NCBI GenBank assembly: GCA_049999765.1
Contig: JBNGIQ010008826.1
Coordinates: 1-58,837, forward strand
Length of the DNA: 58,837 nt
Origin: Phaeoceros laevis
Taxonomy: Eukaryota > Anthocerotophyta > Anthocerotopsida > Notothyladales
Direction: 5' to 3'
Made by a program: the position numbers and the translations under genes. The notes beneath the pieces were generated by a model, which had not been told where the DNA came from, searched no databases, and worked only from the letters and a program-made list of their open reading frames with translations. Shown here piece after piece: positions 46,330-57,202 of this stretch (positions are counted from its first letter, which is position 1; each line of letters opens with the position of its first letter).

Positions 46330-47027
46330 GGCATGGACAGCTAAAGCTCAACATTCTTGGGAGGCCTTGAAGAGAGCCTTGATTGAGGCTCCCATGCTAA
46401 AGAGGGTAGACTTTGAAAAGTCCTTAGTGCTACAAACTTATTGGAGTCCAAGAGCCTTAGGAGCAATCCGCACAGAGCGGGTGTACTCTTCTACCGGCCA
46501 AAATTCTGAATGAGGGCATCGTGGGGTATGCATCTCGGAAGCTCAATGTCCATGAGCAAAACTATACGGCGGCGGAGGGAGAGTGCTTAGCAGTGGTCTT
46601 TGCTATTAAGTTTTTCAGACCATACTTGTTTGGGCATCCATTTACCATAGAGACTGACCATGTGGCTTTGCGGTGTTTGATGAATGACAAGGACATCACT
46701 GGTATTATTGCACGCTAGGCTATCAAGTTGATGCTTTATGACTTCAACATTGTATACAGGCGAGGCAGCAGGCATCAAGCTGCTGATGCTATGTCCAGGT
46801 TAGAAAGGCAGAATGCTGCATTCTACCTGAATTTAGGTCTAACTTTGCTCAGTTTGGAGGAAGAATCAATTGATGATATGGTGCTAGTAGGGCTGCTGAA
46901 GGCTGGAATTCCGTCTAGAACAGGTGCTAGTAGTAAAGAAGATTGCCGTAGTATTCAAGAGGAACTGAGCAGGTGGCGGGTGTACCAAGAAAAATTCTTG
47001 GTAGCTAGTGAAGAAACCAAGCAAATG
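46330..47027 (+). pseudogene. RNase H of element 3
   Basis: Contains GYASRKLNVHEQNY, AAEGECLAVVFAIK and ETDHVALRCL (46521-46718), then a TAG where Trp is expected, then VYRRGSRHQAADAMSR. The upstream portion (46330-46510) is frame-shifted. Confidence 0.78.
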
Positions 47028-47229
47028 TAGCAAGCTTATATTCAGACCTTAGAGGAATTATGGGCTGGGGGAGGTGGTGATGCAAATGTACGTAAAGCCA
47101 GGCCTCCTATACTAGAGTCGGCTAAAGGGGAGGAGCAGGTTCTTCCTAGAACTGAAGAGCAAAAACAACATGTGCAGCAAGAGATGCATTTGCATCAAAG
47201 GCTAGCGTACGCTGAAAACTTGGTGAAGT

Positions 47230-48455
47230 AGGGAGGCAAGGTGGAGTTGGCCCAAGAGCTACGAGAGAAGTTGGAGAGGTCAGCTGCAGCGAAGAAGAGC
47301 AGGCCAGCAACGTCTGCCGAGAAGAAGATAGTGCCAAGGCAACCTGAACAAAAAGGGAATTCAATTTTGGAGCCCAAAGAATTGGTAAGGCCAAAGGCAG
47401 AAGACGGGATCGCAGCTCGTATCAGCAGTTTTTGCAAGGCCTAAAACGCTAGTCAGGTTCTTCTGGTTTGTCGAAGGAGCAGGCTGAATGTAGTGCACCT
47501 TTTAGAATGATTCGCGGGGTAACATGACCTTTAGAGTGTGACGCTTCTGAGGTAGCTGGAATACCTAATCAGCCGTTGTATGAGTTTGGGGAAACCTCAG
47601 TCGAGGCGCCTAGACAGCTGGAGTTGGAAGATTGCGAAGGTGAAAACATGGATGAAGATCTCGTGATGGACTCAATAGTTGATGATGTTGTAGTAAAATC
47701 TACTGATTAATGTGCGCAGCAGCAAAGTTTGTTTATCCAAGCTTGGACAAGGATGCACATGGGTCTCGCACTTGTTGTGCTGTGTGTGCGGGGACTCTAG
47801 GGATTAGACATTGTGCACTTTGTGATCATAGCATATGTCCAGGGTGTCGGCCTAGACTGGAAAATGTAGTAGAAGGCGAGGGGCCTTGGTGCTCTGATGA
47901 GTGCTTTGGAAAGGTAGTGCTTGATGCTGCAGAAGATAAAGTATTCTTACATTTTCTGCAACATGGTGAGATGCCTGTTGGGTCTCCACTAGCACTATGC
48001 CATCGGCTCAAGAGTACAGCTCAGTCATACTGCTGGGACAAAGGCGGGGGGGTGCTGCTATACCGGCAAACCAACAAATCAGGTTGGCTCATCGTACCTC
48101 TGGTGGATAAGAGAGTAGAAGTGGTAGCGGTAGCTCATAGTTGGGGTCATACGGGAAGAACCAAGTTGCAGGCCGCCTTGAACACCAAATTCTGGTGGCA
48201 AGGTTTGAGTTTCATAGTCAAACAGGTGGTATGGGTTGCCGTTCTTGCCAAAAGCGTAACATACCATTGCAAACTCCTGATCAGCTCTTTCCAACTGAGA
48301 TATCTCATGGACCTTTTTCCTTGGTGTGAATGGACGTAATCACATTCTCCAGGTCTCATGGGGGAAATAGGTGCGTAGTGGTTGCTCAAGACTAGTTTTT
48401 TAAGTGGGTAGAAGCTAGGGCTACACTGGATAAATGTCGTGCTACATGCCACCCT
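47230..48455 (+). pseudogene. RNase H-integrase spacer with Cys-rich finger, plus integrase N terminus (element 3)
   Basis: A Lys/Glu-rich coiled-coil-like stretch (about 47240-47440) is followed, from 47710, by a Cys-rich module read as CCAVCAGT, HCALCDHSICPGC and WCSDEC. This resembles a PHD- or B-box-like zinc finger, but the ligand spacing fits no class I can name. The integrase zinc domain follows (HSWGHTGRTKLQAAL, about 48135-48190). After another frame change the core begins with MDVITFSRSHGGN, carrying the first catalytic Asp, and breaks off near 48455. Ty3/gypsy elements do not normally carry such a finger here. Confidence 0.6.
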
Positions 48456-49290
48456 TGCTGTGTAAGGTCTTGCAAGACACTAGACTAAGCCTGGTTTCTA
48501 AAGATCCAACATCGGAATGACATTGCACTCACATGTTTAGTAGATCGGTTAAATATGCCACATGGAAAAGGCCGCTTGGCCTGCTACATAGTTGAGGAAT
48601 GCAACTATCCTACCTAGATGGCTGCATAACATCTGCGCTAATCAGGCAACAAAAAAAAAGACAAATTAAGTAACCGCACTAGCACTCATGCGCATAGCGT
48701 AGCAACGTGATCGTTCCGAGTCACATGCAAGCTGCACAAGTTCCACGAGTTAGCTCATTCATCAATCTCAAAACAACAACACCAAAATGTAGGACCTCGA
48801 GATTGGGAAGTAGCGTGAGGGTATCCTTGCTAAATGTCATGTTCAGAGATGTCACACGCAGGGCAGCTGTGCCATGAGAGCTGCTGCCTGCTTGAAGAAT
48901 TGCAAAACTAGGACTTCCGGCTGTTGGCCAGCCCTAAGAGCGGCAGCACTGGATTGGCGGCATTCCTCCTTCCCGTTGCGGCTTGGCGCCGTTGCACGGT
49001 GCCGTTGAAGACCATGAATGCGGACCCTTTGGCTTCCCGAGGGCCGCCATCACAGCTTGCATGATCAGCCTTCAAGGCTTGCTACCTGGAGAGTGTACGG
49101 CAACCGGGGCACTTGCTACTCAACTGTCACTAAGGACGGGACATGTTAATGGGTGTTCGCATATACATGAAACCTCATTAACTACCCGTTTATAAACAAT
49201 CACGAACTAATTGATAATTAGCACCTCAACCTACCTACAAGCTAAGTCTGTGTGCTTGATGCAGACGCTTATGAGCATACCCTGACGTAA
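48456..49290. other. Insertion splitting the integrase core of element 3
   Basis: The first catalytic Asp block lies before about 48455 and the LTDQGG block resumes at about 49350 in the same element, so roughly 0.8 kb of foreign or rearranged DNA lies between. No coding domain is seen. A poly-A-like stretch (AAAAAAAAAG) is at about 48651. Ends, TIRs and target-site duplication could not be defined. Confidence 0.5.
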
Positions 49291-50085
49291 ATCTTCTGAG
49301 ACTATTGCAAAGTTCTTTAGGGAAGATCTGGTGAACTAGCATGGTTGTCCGCATGTTCTTCTCACTGACCAAGGAGGAGAATTACGGGGGCAGGCAGAGG
49401 AGATGCTGCTGATGTGTAATGTGAGGCACAAGGTGACTACTGCATACAATCCATAAGCTAATCGGTTGGTAGAGCGTTTTAATGGCACATTGGTGAAAGC
49501 TATGAAGTCAAGTATGAACCAGGAGGACTTGGCATCATGGGAGCTTGGTTTGGGGGACTTCCTCATGAGTTTTAGGGGTTTCCCCCATGCTTCTACCAAA
49601 ATCAGTCCTTTTAAAGTATTGAGAGGGCATGAAATGAGGCTGCCATGGGTGTTTCCGGAGGGCTGTCTAGTTGTTTTACCTGATGAGAACCCAGCTGACC
49701 TTGCTTCTTATCTAGCCACCTTAGTTCAGAATTTGCAGGAATGGCATCAGCTAGCCAAAGAAGCCATACTGGTTCAGCATCAAAGGAACAAGTTGGATTA
49801 CAGCAAAAGGCACAATCAGAGCCCAACCTACACTTTTGTAGGGGGACAAGAGGTATTCGTGCGTGCTCCAATTAGTCGCAAAACAAATGGAGTGCTGACT
49901 TTGTGGGGCCGTTCAAAATTGTGAAGTTCAAGGATGTTCGCAGGAAAACGGCCATGTTGGAGGTCCCTAGTAGGGGACTGCGTCAAAGGTTGATTAAGAC
50001 TTTGGTCCCGGCTGATGCTTTGCCCCAGGCACAACAAAATTTGGCACTTAGAGTTCGTGATGACCCTGCTCAATCAATTTGGTGA
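49291..50085 (+). pseudogene. Integrase core end and C-terminal domain of element 3
   Basis: Resumes with VLLTDQGGELRGQ (second Asp), then a TAA in AYNP-x-ANRLVERFNGTL, which carries the catalytic Glu. Then comes a long open stretch 49466-49924 and, after a frame change, GPFKIVKFKDVRRKTAML to a stop at 50083-50085. The C-terminal part is an SH3-like integrase tail without chromodomain or PHD finger. Confidence 0.78.
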
Positions 50086-51069
50086 AGGAGTTAGTGTGGG
50101 GATGAATGGCTCAACATGCTTCGTCCTTGGAAAGGGTAACCTGCCACAGATGTTACTTGAACCAGAGAAATCGTGTGAATGGGGTTGCAGCAGTTAAGTA
50201 GTTAAGTTAGGCAAGTGGCTACTTGTCTCATGAACGGTTGCAGCCTGCCCGATTAGTAACCGGTCAGGGTTACTAAGGGGTAGCAAAGATTGTAACGCCT
50301 TTTGGGCTCGATAAAGAAGTCCCGTTGGCTGTCCCTGTGGAGGACGAGATTGTGAAATTGGTGTGAGGAGGCCGTCCTCAACGTCCAGCTATGGCAGCAC
50401 AGTGCCCGAGGCAAACGGCCTCCAAGTGTCAGATTCAGGCATATTCTAAGTGCTTCGTAGGGCAGATGACAATCGCAGCTGCCGGTCTAGCGTGGGAATG
50501 GGGCCATCGCTGTCTGGAAGTCGTCGAATGCTCCCTGTGCGCCTAAACTGGTTTTGTATGTTTCTTCATGTGTGAATGCCCTTTTAGTTATCAGAAGGAG
50601 GTTAGGCTACATACAGTGGTCACATGTGCCACACTTATATGATTTGCCAAAACCCTTTAAGCAAGGCTATACCCTCCTCTATGTTAGTAGCTAATTATGG
50701 TGTGACGCTATTAAAATAATAAATTTCGCAACCGCTGTTCCAAGCTCACTACCACCCATAGCCCAGAAGTTCGCCACAATGTCACCACTATTCTCTGCGC
50801 AACAATCCAAATCGCATTTTTTCCTTTCACTGATGCTATACTCCAGCTACGACACGCAGAGACGAGGTCCAAAGTAGAGGCAAAATTCGTCCCGCTTCTG
50901 ATTTCTGTGAAGATACGGAAGTTGGTCGGCGGCTCCACAACGTCACTTCCAGCTAGCTGGTTTCTATCTTATCTGACACCGCATAACAAAACTGCAGGGC
51001 AGACAATTCGTATGGCGGCTGTCGTATCCCGCTTCCAGTTGAGGAGACACAGCAATACGGTTTCAGTTT
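50086..51069. other. Non-coding region between element 3 and the H+-PPase
   Basis: The left half may be LTR-derived from element 3; the right part should be the H+-PPase 3' UTR on the minus strand. No other gene is recognised. Confidence 0.4.
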
Positions 51070-54000
51070 TCAATTTTGCACCAGAATTCCACCGTGAGAT
51101 GCAAAGAAGGGTGCTAAGACTAGAGATTCCACAGCCATCAGCTTGATAAGAATATTCAGAGAAGGACCAGATGTATCTTTTAAAGGGTCTCCCACAGTAT
51201 CTCCAATAACAGCTGCCTTGTGGGCCTCCGAGCCCTTCGGACCAAGAGATTTGGCATGTTCTGTGTTCCCAGCCTGCAGCCAACATGATTCTTTAGAAGG
51301 CATAAAACTTGCTCAAGTCACTCATCATCCGATTTTTGAAAGTCATGCTTGAAAAAGACTGAATGGCAGTACTTCTATGTATTTCTTTGCGTTGTCCCAA
51401 GCACCTCCAGTATTCGAGGCAGAGATAGCTATCTGCATCAGAACATTTGGATCAGGGACTTATGCCAAAAAAAGCACATACAGAATTCACATGCGGACAG
51501 GCAGATTGTCCAGGCAACTCATACCTGCACACCAGACACCAGCGCACCAGCTAACAACCCCGCAAGAGTAGGAACTCCAAACAACCACCCAACTATAATT
51601 GGAGTTAACATAACAAGCGCCCCCGGAGGTATCATCTCCCTAATAGATGCATCAGTTGATATTTGCACACACTTTTTGTAGTCTGGCTTGGTTTCCCCTT
51701 CAAGCAGTCCAGGAGTGTCTCTGAACTGCCTCCTGACCTCCTCAACCATTGCCAAAGCAGCCTTGCCCACACTCTTCATGGTAAGAGCAGAAAACCAGTA
51801 TGGTAGCATAGCTCCAACGATAAGCCCCACAAACTCCTTGGGCTGAATAACATCAACGCTTACAATGCCTGCCCTACTAACAAATGCACCAAACAGTGCA
51901 AGCGAAACCAAGGCTGCAGATCCAATGGCAAAGCCCTGCTCAAGAAATTCCTACTGTCAGTCACAATGCTACTGCTGAATAGAAACGTGCAAGTACAAAT
52001 GAAAGCACTGGGCTACCTTTCCAATTGCAGCAGTTGTATTGCCCGCAGCATCAAGTGCGTCTGTCCTTTCACGAATTGTGTGGCTCATCCCAGCCATCTC
52101 AGCAATTCCACCAGCATTGTCAGATATAGGACCGTAAGCGTCAATGGCCAGCCCAGTAGCTAAAGTACTCAACATCCCAAGGGCGGCCACAGCAATCCCA
52201 TACATAGCTGCCAAATTAAAACTCAAATAAATTGCAGCTGCTATAGCGAACACCGGAATAATGACAGACTTGTAACCCAGTGCGAGGCCAAAAATGATGT
52301 TGGTAGCAGCGCCTGTTCGACAGGAATCAGCCACATCCTGCACAGGCCTGTCAGGATAAAAGAGAGCAAATAAGCTTTCATTGAAACCACCACTCCACAA
52401 AAGAAGCACATACCAGACTACTTGCATGAATCACCTGTAAGTGTTGCTGGTGAAAAATTCGGTTACATAGCCAATGATCAAGCCAGCCCAGAGTCCTGAG
52501 CCGACGCACAAGAAAATATGCCTGCGTCCGTTGCAGCAGTAGAATCAAAGGGCATAAATGAGCTCAAAACAAATTGCAAAGGCAGGCAGATTCAGCACCG
52601 AGCTGCTAAGTCGATGCATAACAAGAGTGATGGACTCTTCTATCTATGAAAATCTATAAAGACGACCCTGGTCTAATGCCTAGAACATTTACTTAGAGGC
52701 TTACCAGTTCTTCACAATCTTTGCAGGGTGACCCACCACATTGATGGTGAACTGGGCAGGCAAACTAGTAGCTGAGACCAAGTAAATCACAAAAGTCATC
52801 AGGACAGTTGAAATGAGTAGCTGGCGTTTCAAGGTGGGCTCAATAGCTTTAACCGATTTGATAGGGAAACAGTCAGTGGCGACCAATGTAGTCAGCAGGC
52901 ATACAAAGATGCCAGAAGCACTGATCATCAGTGGGAAGTTCATGGCCACAAAGTCTTTGTCTGTTCCAAATGACGAGAGAGAAGAAATCACAAGGGCAGC
53001 ACATGTTGACTCTGCAAAGGAACCAAACAGATCCGCTCCCATTCCTGCAATATCACCAACATTGTCGCCAACATTATCAGCAATTACCTGCAACGACAGA
53101 GCAACTTGTGAGCACATGTGGGGAAGGGTGACAAACAGAGCCCAAAACAGAGCTTTCCATATTCTGCACACTCCCCAAGACAGCTTTCTAGCTATATCCT
53201 TACAGCAGGGTTCCGAGGATCGTCCTCAGGTATGTTCTGTTCCACTTTCCCGACCAAGTCTGCGCCAACATCAGCGGCCTTGGTATAGATACCTCCTCCA
53301 ACTCTCCCAAAGAGTGCCACCGAAGATCCCCCAAGGCCATACCCTGTGATGGACTCATAGAGGCCAACCCAATCGTCACCGTAGAACAGCTTGAACAGAA
53401 GAATGGTGATGAACAACACTAGTAATCCATTTGAGGCCAGCAAGAAGCCCATAACTGATCCTGATCGGAAAGCAACAACAAAAGCCTTGCCAACACCCTT
53501 CCGTGCTTCCAGAGTTGTCCTTGCGTTGGCGTAAGTGGCGATCTTCATTCCCAAATAGCCAGACAAAGTGGATGTCACAGCACCAAGTACAAATGCCAGG
53601 GTGCTAAAAAAGGCATTGGCTAGGGCAGGGCCGCTGAAACCTTCCACCGAGCCCAGGAAGACAAAGATGATAACAGAGAACCCGAGCATGAAAAAGAATA
53701 GGTATTTATACTCTGTCCGCAGAAAAGACTCTGCCCCTGAGACATTCAAGTTCCAACGTGTTAAAAACAGCTGGGTTACTAAGGCACTTCGCGACAAAGC
53801 ATAAACGTGCACGAGAGCTACTTTCTGTTACGACCGAGCTAATCGTCTATTTATCCTCACTGGAACAGGAACGTATCACTAGGCCAAGAAAACGGAGAAA
53901 TGTCACCACAGGCGACAGCATTGCTTGAAGAAACGTCACTTCGACTCCTGCCATCTCTAAGGAAGAACGTGAGGAAAAGAAACGGTAACGGCACCGCAAA

Positions 54001-54358
54001 ACAACATCTTCGCCCGTACAATCCAATGCACCCTCACCGGGATCTAACATTTATTTCGTAGGTGGTTCCGAAGTGCTAAAGCACGGGCTTGGACAGTAAC
54101 ACAAGAAGAGATCCTACGTTACGCACCGAGAGAGATAGCTTCCTGGATCTCAGCGCACTTCTCCACGACACTTGGCTGGTCGATTCCATCTTCCTCAAGC
54201 ATGTAGTCGCTGAAGCCATTGTTGGAAGATGAGGAACCATGGGAGACGCTGATCTTCGAGACCAAGTACCACTGAACCAAAGCAAATACGATACCAACGA
54301 TCGCGGCGAAGGGAATAAAGAACTCCACGAACCCGGCGCTGAGCACCGTCGACGCCAT
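51070..54358 (-). CDS. AVP1: Type I (K+-dependent) vacuolar H+-translocating pyrophosphatase, 8 exons
   Basis: Membrane pump that couples PPi hydrolysis to proton transport into the vacuole. Exons on the minus strand: 54358-54127, 53736-53204, 53087-52705, 52521-52435, 52347-52017, 51935-51525, 51432-51373 and 51273-51070. Phases close correctly, giving 746 aa (Arabidopsis AVP1 770). The catalytic DVGADLVGK loop is present, as are the acidic [15 protein letters not shown] and [13 protein letters not shown] motifs and the C-terminal [25 protein letters not shown], with Ala in the diagnostic position, marks the K+-dependent class. About 15 residues of a luminal loop present in Arabidopsis AVP1 (after VEGFS) are absent. 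The C terminus ends LVQN. No disabling mutation is seen. Confidence 0.95.
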
Positions 54359-54575
54359 GCTCAGCACGAGGAGAGGATAACAAACGGAGCTGCGAGAAAG
54401 AGGACAGATACTCGTGGGGCAGGGTCCTTGAAGACCAGCTCAGCCGCGGGCGGCGCGCTAGGGATGGGTCACATCGGATGGGGTGCCCTTAGATCACGGA
54501 GGGTAGTGTGTGGACCCTCTTTTCATGTTTGATCTACGAAATAGGGATAGCGTAAAAGCACGGTAAAGCGCGATC

Positions 54576-54586
54576 ATTAGGGTTTA
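54576..54586 (-). promoter_or_regulatory. Telo-box upstream of the H+-PPase
   Basis: The minus strand reads TAAACCCTAAT, about 220 bp upstream of the start codon. It matches the plant telo-box and parallels the one upstream of NOMO. A promoter role is inference. Confidence 0.45.
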
Positions 54587-54608
54587 CCTAGGAAACTTAA
54601 GTAAACCT

Positions 54609-54679
54609 CTCAATATCACTATATGCCCAGCTTTCCTGGCATTCAGTGACAGGAAAGCTGGGCATAGAGTGACATTGAG
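54609..54679. repeat. 30-bp near-perfect inverted repeat (foldback) 5' of the H+-PPase
   Basis: Arms 54609-54638 and 54650-54679 are reverse complements with two mismatches; the inner 17 bp (TATGCCCAGCTTTCCTG) are perfect. The loop is 11 nt. It could be a small foldback element or a hairpin RNA precursor. It lies about 250 bp upstream of the start codon. Confidence 0.85.
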
Positions 54680-54971
54680 AATTACATAGGTTGTTGATGT
54701 GTGGAATTTAGGGTCAACACTAGAAAGCCTAATAGCTACGGACTAGGTAGGAGCCCAAGGAATGCTACTTGGAAATATAGCCCTCTACTGAAACAACACT
54801 TGTCAAACCCTGGCCCGTACGGGCTTGCATTGGCTTAAGTAGCAAACGTAGCTGCAGTTGTAATGTTTTCATTCGGCCGTCTATTTAGCTACACCCTTCT
54901 TGACATGTCATCGGGCTTTTATGAAACTAGCTTCTAGGAAACGGGCTACAAAATAGCTCGTTCCGTGACAA

Positions 54972-55321
54972 CTACTCTGCCGGGGGGGAGGCTTCGTCCT
55001 CAAAGCCTGGAACATGATGTTGCTGGACGTAGACGTCGATCTCTTTGCAATCCTGCAACTGTTTGTAAGGCTCCCAAGTGTCCTCCTCTGGGGGGTAACC
55101 GTGCCAACGCACTAGGAATTGGAGCTGCCGGCGATAAAACCTGTGCTTCAAAATCTTCTCAACTTGAAATTCTTCAGCCCCATCAATGACAACTGGTGGG
55201 GGGCGGTCTGGTGGTACTCCTTTGTAATGCTTCAACAGCAAAATGTGAAAAACAGGGTGCATTTTCATATGTGGGTTGTCCGCCTTTTTGCGAATGAGAA
55301 TAGCTTCCCTGTTGCCCTTGG
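54972..55321 (-). pseudogene. Chromodomain C terminus of element 4
   Basis: Reads HPVFHILLLKHYKGVPPDRP, then VEKILKHRFYRRQLQFLVRW and GYPPEEDTWEPYKQLQDC, the integrase C-terminal and chromodomain signature of chromoviruses; chromodomains bind methylated histone H3. It joins upstream to protease-proximal sequence (AMRKALAKGNREAILIRKK), so the junction near 55275 marks the internal deletion. Confidence 0.82.
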
Positions 55322-55843
55322 CTAAGGCCTTCCGCATTGCACGCACAGAAACTTGTTCACACTGACCCCAGGCTTGCTGTTCAGCTTGCGCAATTCTTCT
55401 CCACGAATGACCATCCGTTCCTTCCCCATGCGTAGAGTCAACTCTCTTGTACTCCATGTCGTGGCAGGATCATGCTGCACCAAGCAGGGCATCCCCAAAA
55501 TGGCATCATAATCTTTCTTCAACTCTATGACTGTAAAATGCATGTTAGTGACAAAATGACCCATGCAAACATTGACTTTTTTGCTAAGGGTCGCAGACTG
55601 TGTGTTTTGCGATCCATTTGCCATGTCCACCACGCCACACACCTTCTGAGTGTCCACCTGCAGCTCTTGGGCCAGCTTACGAGATAGGAAGTTACTGCTG
55701 GCCCTGCAATCAATGAGAATAACGCAACGTTGCCCATTAATTTTACCCCGTACTTTAAACAGCTCACATACCTCCATCTTCAAGTTCTCTTCCTGCACTG
55801 GCGACGTGGGATGTGTATACCCCCCAGCAGCCATCCCGCTCAC
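55322..55843 (-). pseudogene. Protease of element 4, active site altered
   Basis: A retropepsin-like ORF of 173 codons. The active-site string is VILIDCRASSNFLS: the Asp is present, but the Gly of D-x-G is Arg (codon AGG at 55705-55703, a single G-to-A change from GGG). DAILGMPCL matches the distal protease block. Non-functional as read. Confidence 0.75.
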
Positions 55844-55929
55844 TGCTGGGGGTTGCTATTTCCCGGCTCACTGGGAGGAGTTGAAGCATTCGCTGCCGAC
55901 TGGTTAGTATGACAGCAACATGTTTCTAA

Positions 55930-56479
55930 TGCATTCACTTGCCTGGTCTGCTAGCGGGTAGCTGCAGGGTTGGGCACTCCTCCTCGACCTCGCCCTCTGC
56001 CAGCCCTGTCCTTGGACAGGCAGGGGGTTTATTACAATCGCGGGCCATATGGCCAGTCTCGTTGCAATTGTAACAGCGGCCCCTAAACTCCATAGCTCCT
56101 AACTCCATAGGAGTAGGGCCATTCAGGTCCCCTGCTGGCTGAGGTCACTAATACCTACCGCTCTAGTTTGTCCAGGTCTTGGAGCCATAGACGAGGGCCT
56201 TAGCCCTGTCTGCCACCATCATTGCCTCCTGCAGTGTAGCTGGCATCTTCATGGTCACCTCGTGTAATGCTACTGGCTTCAATCCACGCTTGTAACGATC
56301 TATTTTTTCATCCTCTGCCATGTTGGGGATACTCAACAAGATGTTCAAAAATTCTGCAATATATGCGGCCACCGTGATCTTCTGATAAAGTCTGTTCAGC
56401 TTCTCCCATGCCACGATCTTGCTCTCCAAGGGCACATGTTCAGGCTTGCCGAAAAACAAGCGGAGGAATTGAACATGAG
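55930..56479 (-). pseudogene. gag C-terminal half with zinc knuckle, element 4
   Basis: 56459-56163 codes the typical retrotransposon gag helices (SKIVAWEKLNRLYQKITVAA, IDRYKRGLKPVALHEV). Its start is continuous with HVQFLRLFFGKPEH from about 56475. After frame changes a CCHC knuckle CYNCNETGHMARDC lies at about 56078-56037, and the frame stops at 55937-55935. Confidence 0.75.
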
Positions 56480-56708
56480 AAATTCAAGCAAAGACGAGAT
56501 TTGGGAAGATGCAAAGCAGAGCACGCCGTCTAAGCAAAGCAAAAGAAGAAGTAAGCAGTAGAGTTAAAAGTCAGAAGTGCAACTGGTCTTCTCATCATAA
56601 CCGAGTATAGTTTCTTTCTGATACCAATTTCTTATTGTTCTACTTCCAATTAGTCTATCAGTGCAGTTGTCAAATGTATATGAATTTTTGAATCAGTTTT
56701 CGAAAAAA

Positions 56709-57174
56709 GGACGCCGGTAGCCGGCGTCCTTTTTTCTTCAGACTTTCACATTCGGTATGAAATTGCAAACGAGAGGATGCCGGCAGAAGAAGGCATTTAC
56801 AATTGTTGGTAACGTTGATAAACGAGAACCGAAGGACGCCGGCAGTCGGCGTCCTTATGTTCTCTGGAGTTTTGGTTTTCGGATGATAATGAAAACCAAT
56901 TGACGCCGGCAACCGGCGTCCTTTGGTCTTCAGAGTTTCAGTTTACGGCTGGTAATGAAAACTAAAGGATGCCGGCAACCGGCGTCCTTTGGTCTTCGGA
57001 GTTGCAGTTTACGATTGATAATGAGAACCAAATGACGCCGGAAGCCGGCGTCCTTTGGTCTTTGCAATTTTAATTCATGGCGAAAATAAAAACCAACGGA
57101 CGCCGAAAGCAGGCACCATTTTTAGTATTCGGAATTTCAGTTTATAGCTGATAATGAAAACCAAGGTCCGCCGG
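56709..57174. repeat. Palindromic minisatellite, about 66-bp period, eight units
   Basis: Cores start at 56709, 56775, 56834, 56901, 56967, 57033, 57098 and 57165. A typical core is GGACGCCGGCAACCGGCGTCC, a near-perfect palindrome with CCGG in both arms. The first unit has perfect 15-bp arms. Spacers are related (TTTGGTCTTC ... AATGAAAACCAAA) and are themselves partly self-complementary. The array lies just past the 3' end of the SWIM-protein ORF, inside the insertion that splits element 4 gag. Confidence 0.9.
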
Positions 57175-57202
57175 TTGCATAATAACAGTTATGATTAGGA
57201 GG

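Larger units (their letters stand above)
44041..50085 (+). mobile_element. Ty3/gypsy element 3, decayed and interrupted
   Basis: Truncated at its 5' end. Order is protease, RT, RNase H, a long spacer with a Cys-rich finger, integrase zinc domain, integrase core (split) and C-terminal domain. No methyltransferase is present. Many stops and frameshifts occur, and no LTR was recognised. Sequence is distant from elements 1, 2 and 4. After 50085 a stretch with GATAAAGAAGTCCC (about 50311) may be LTR-derived. Confidence 0.8.
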
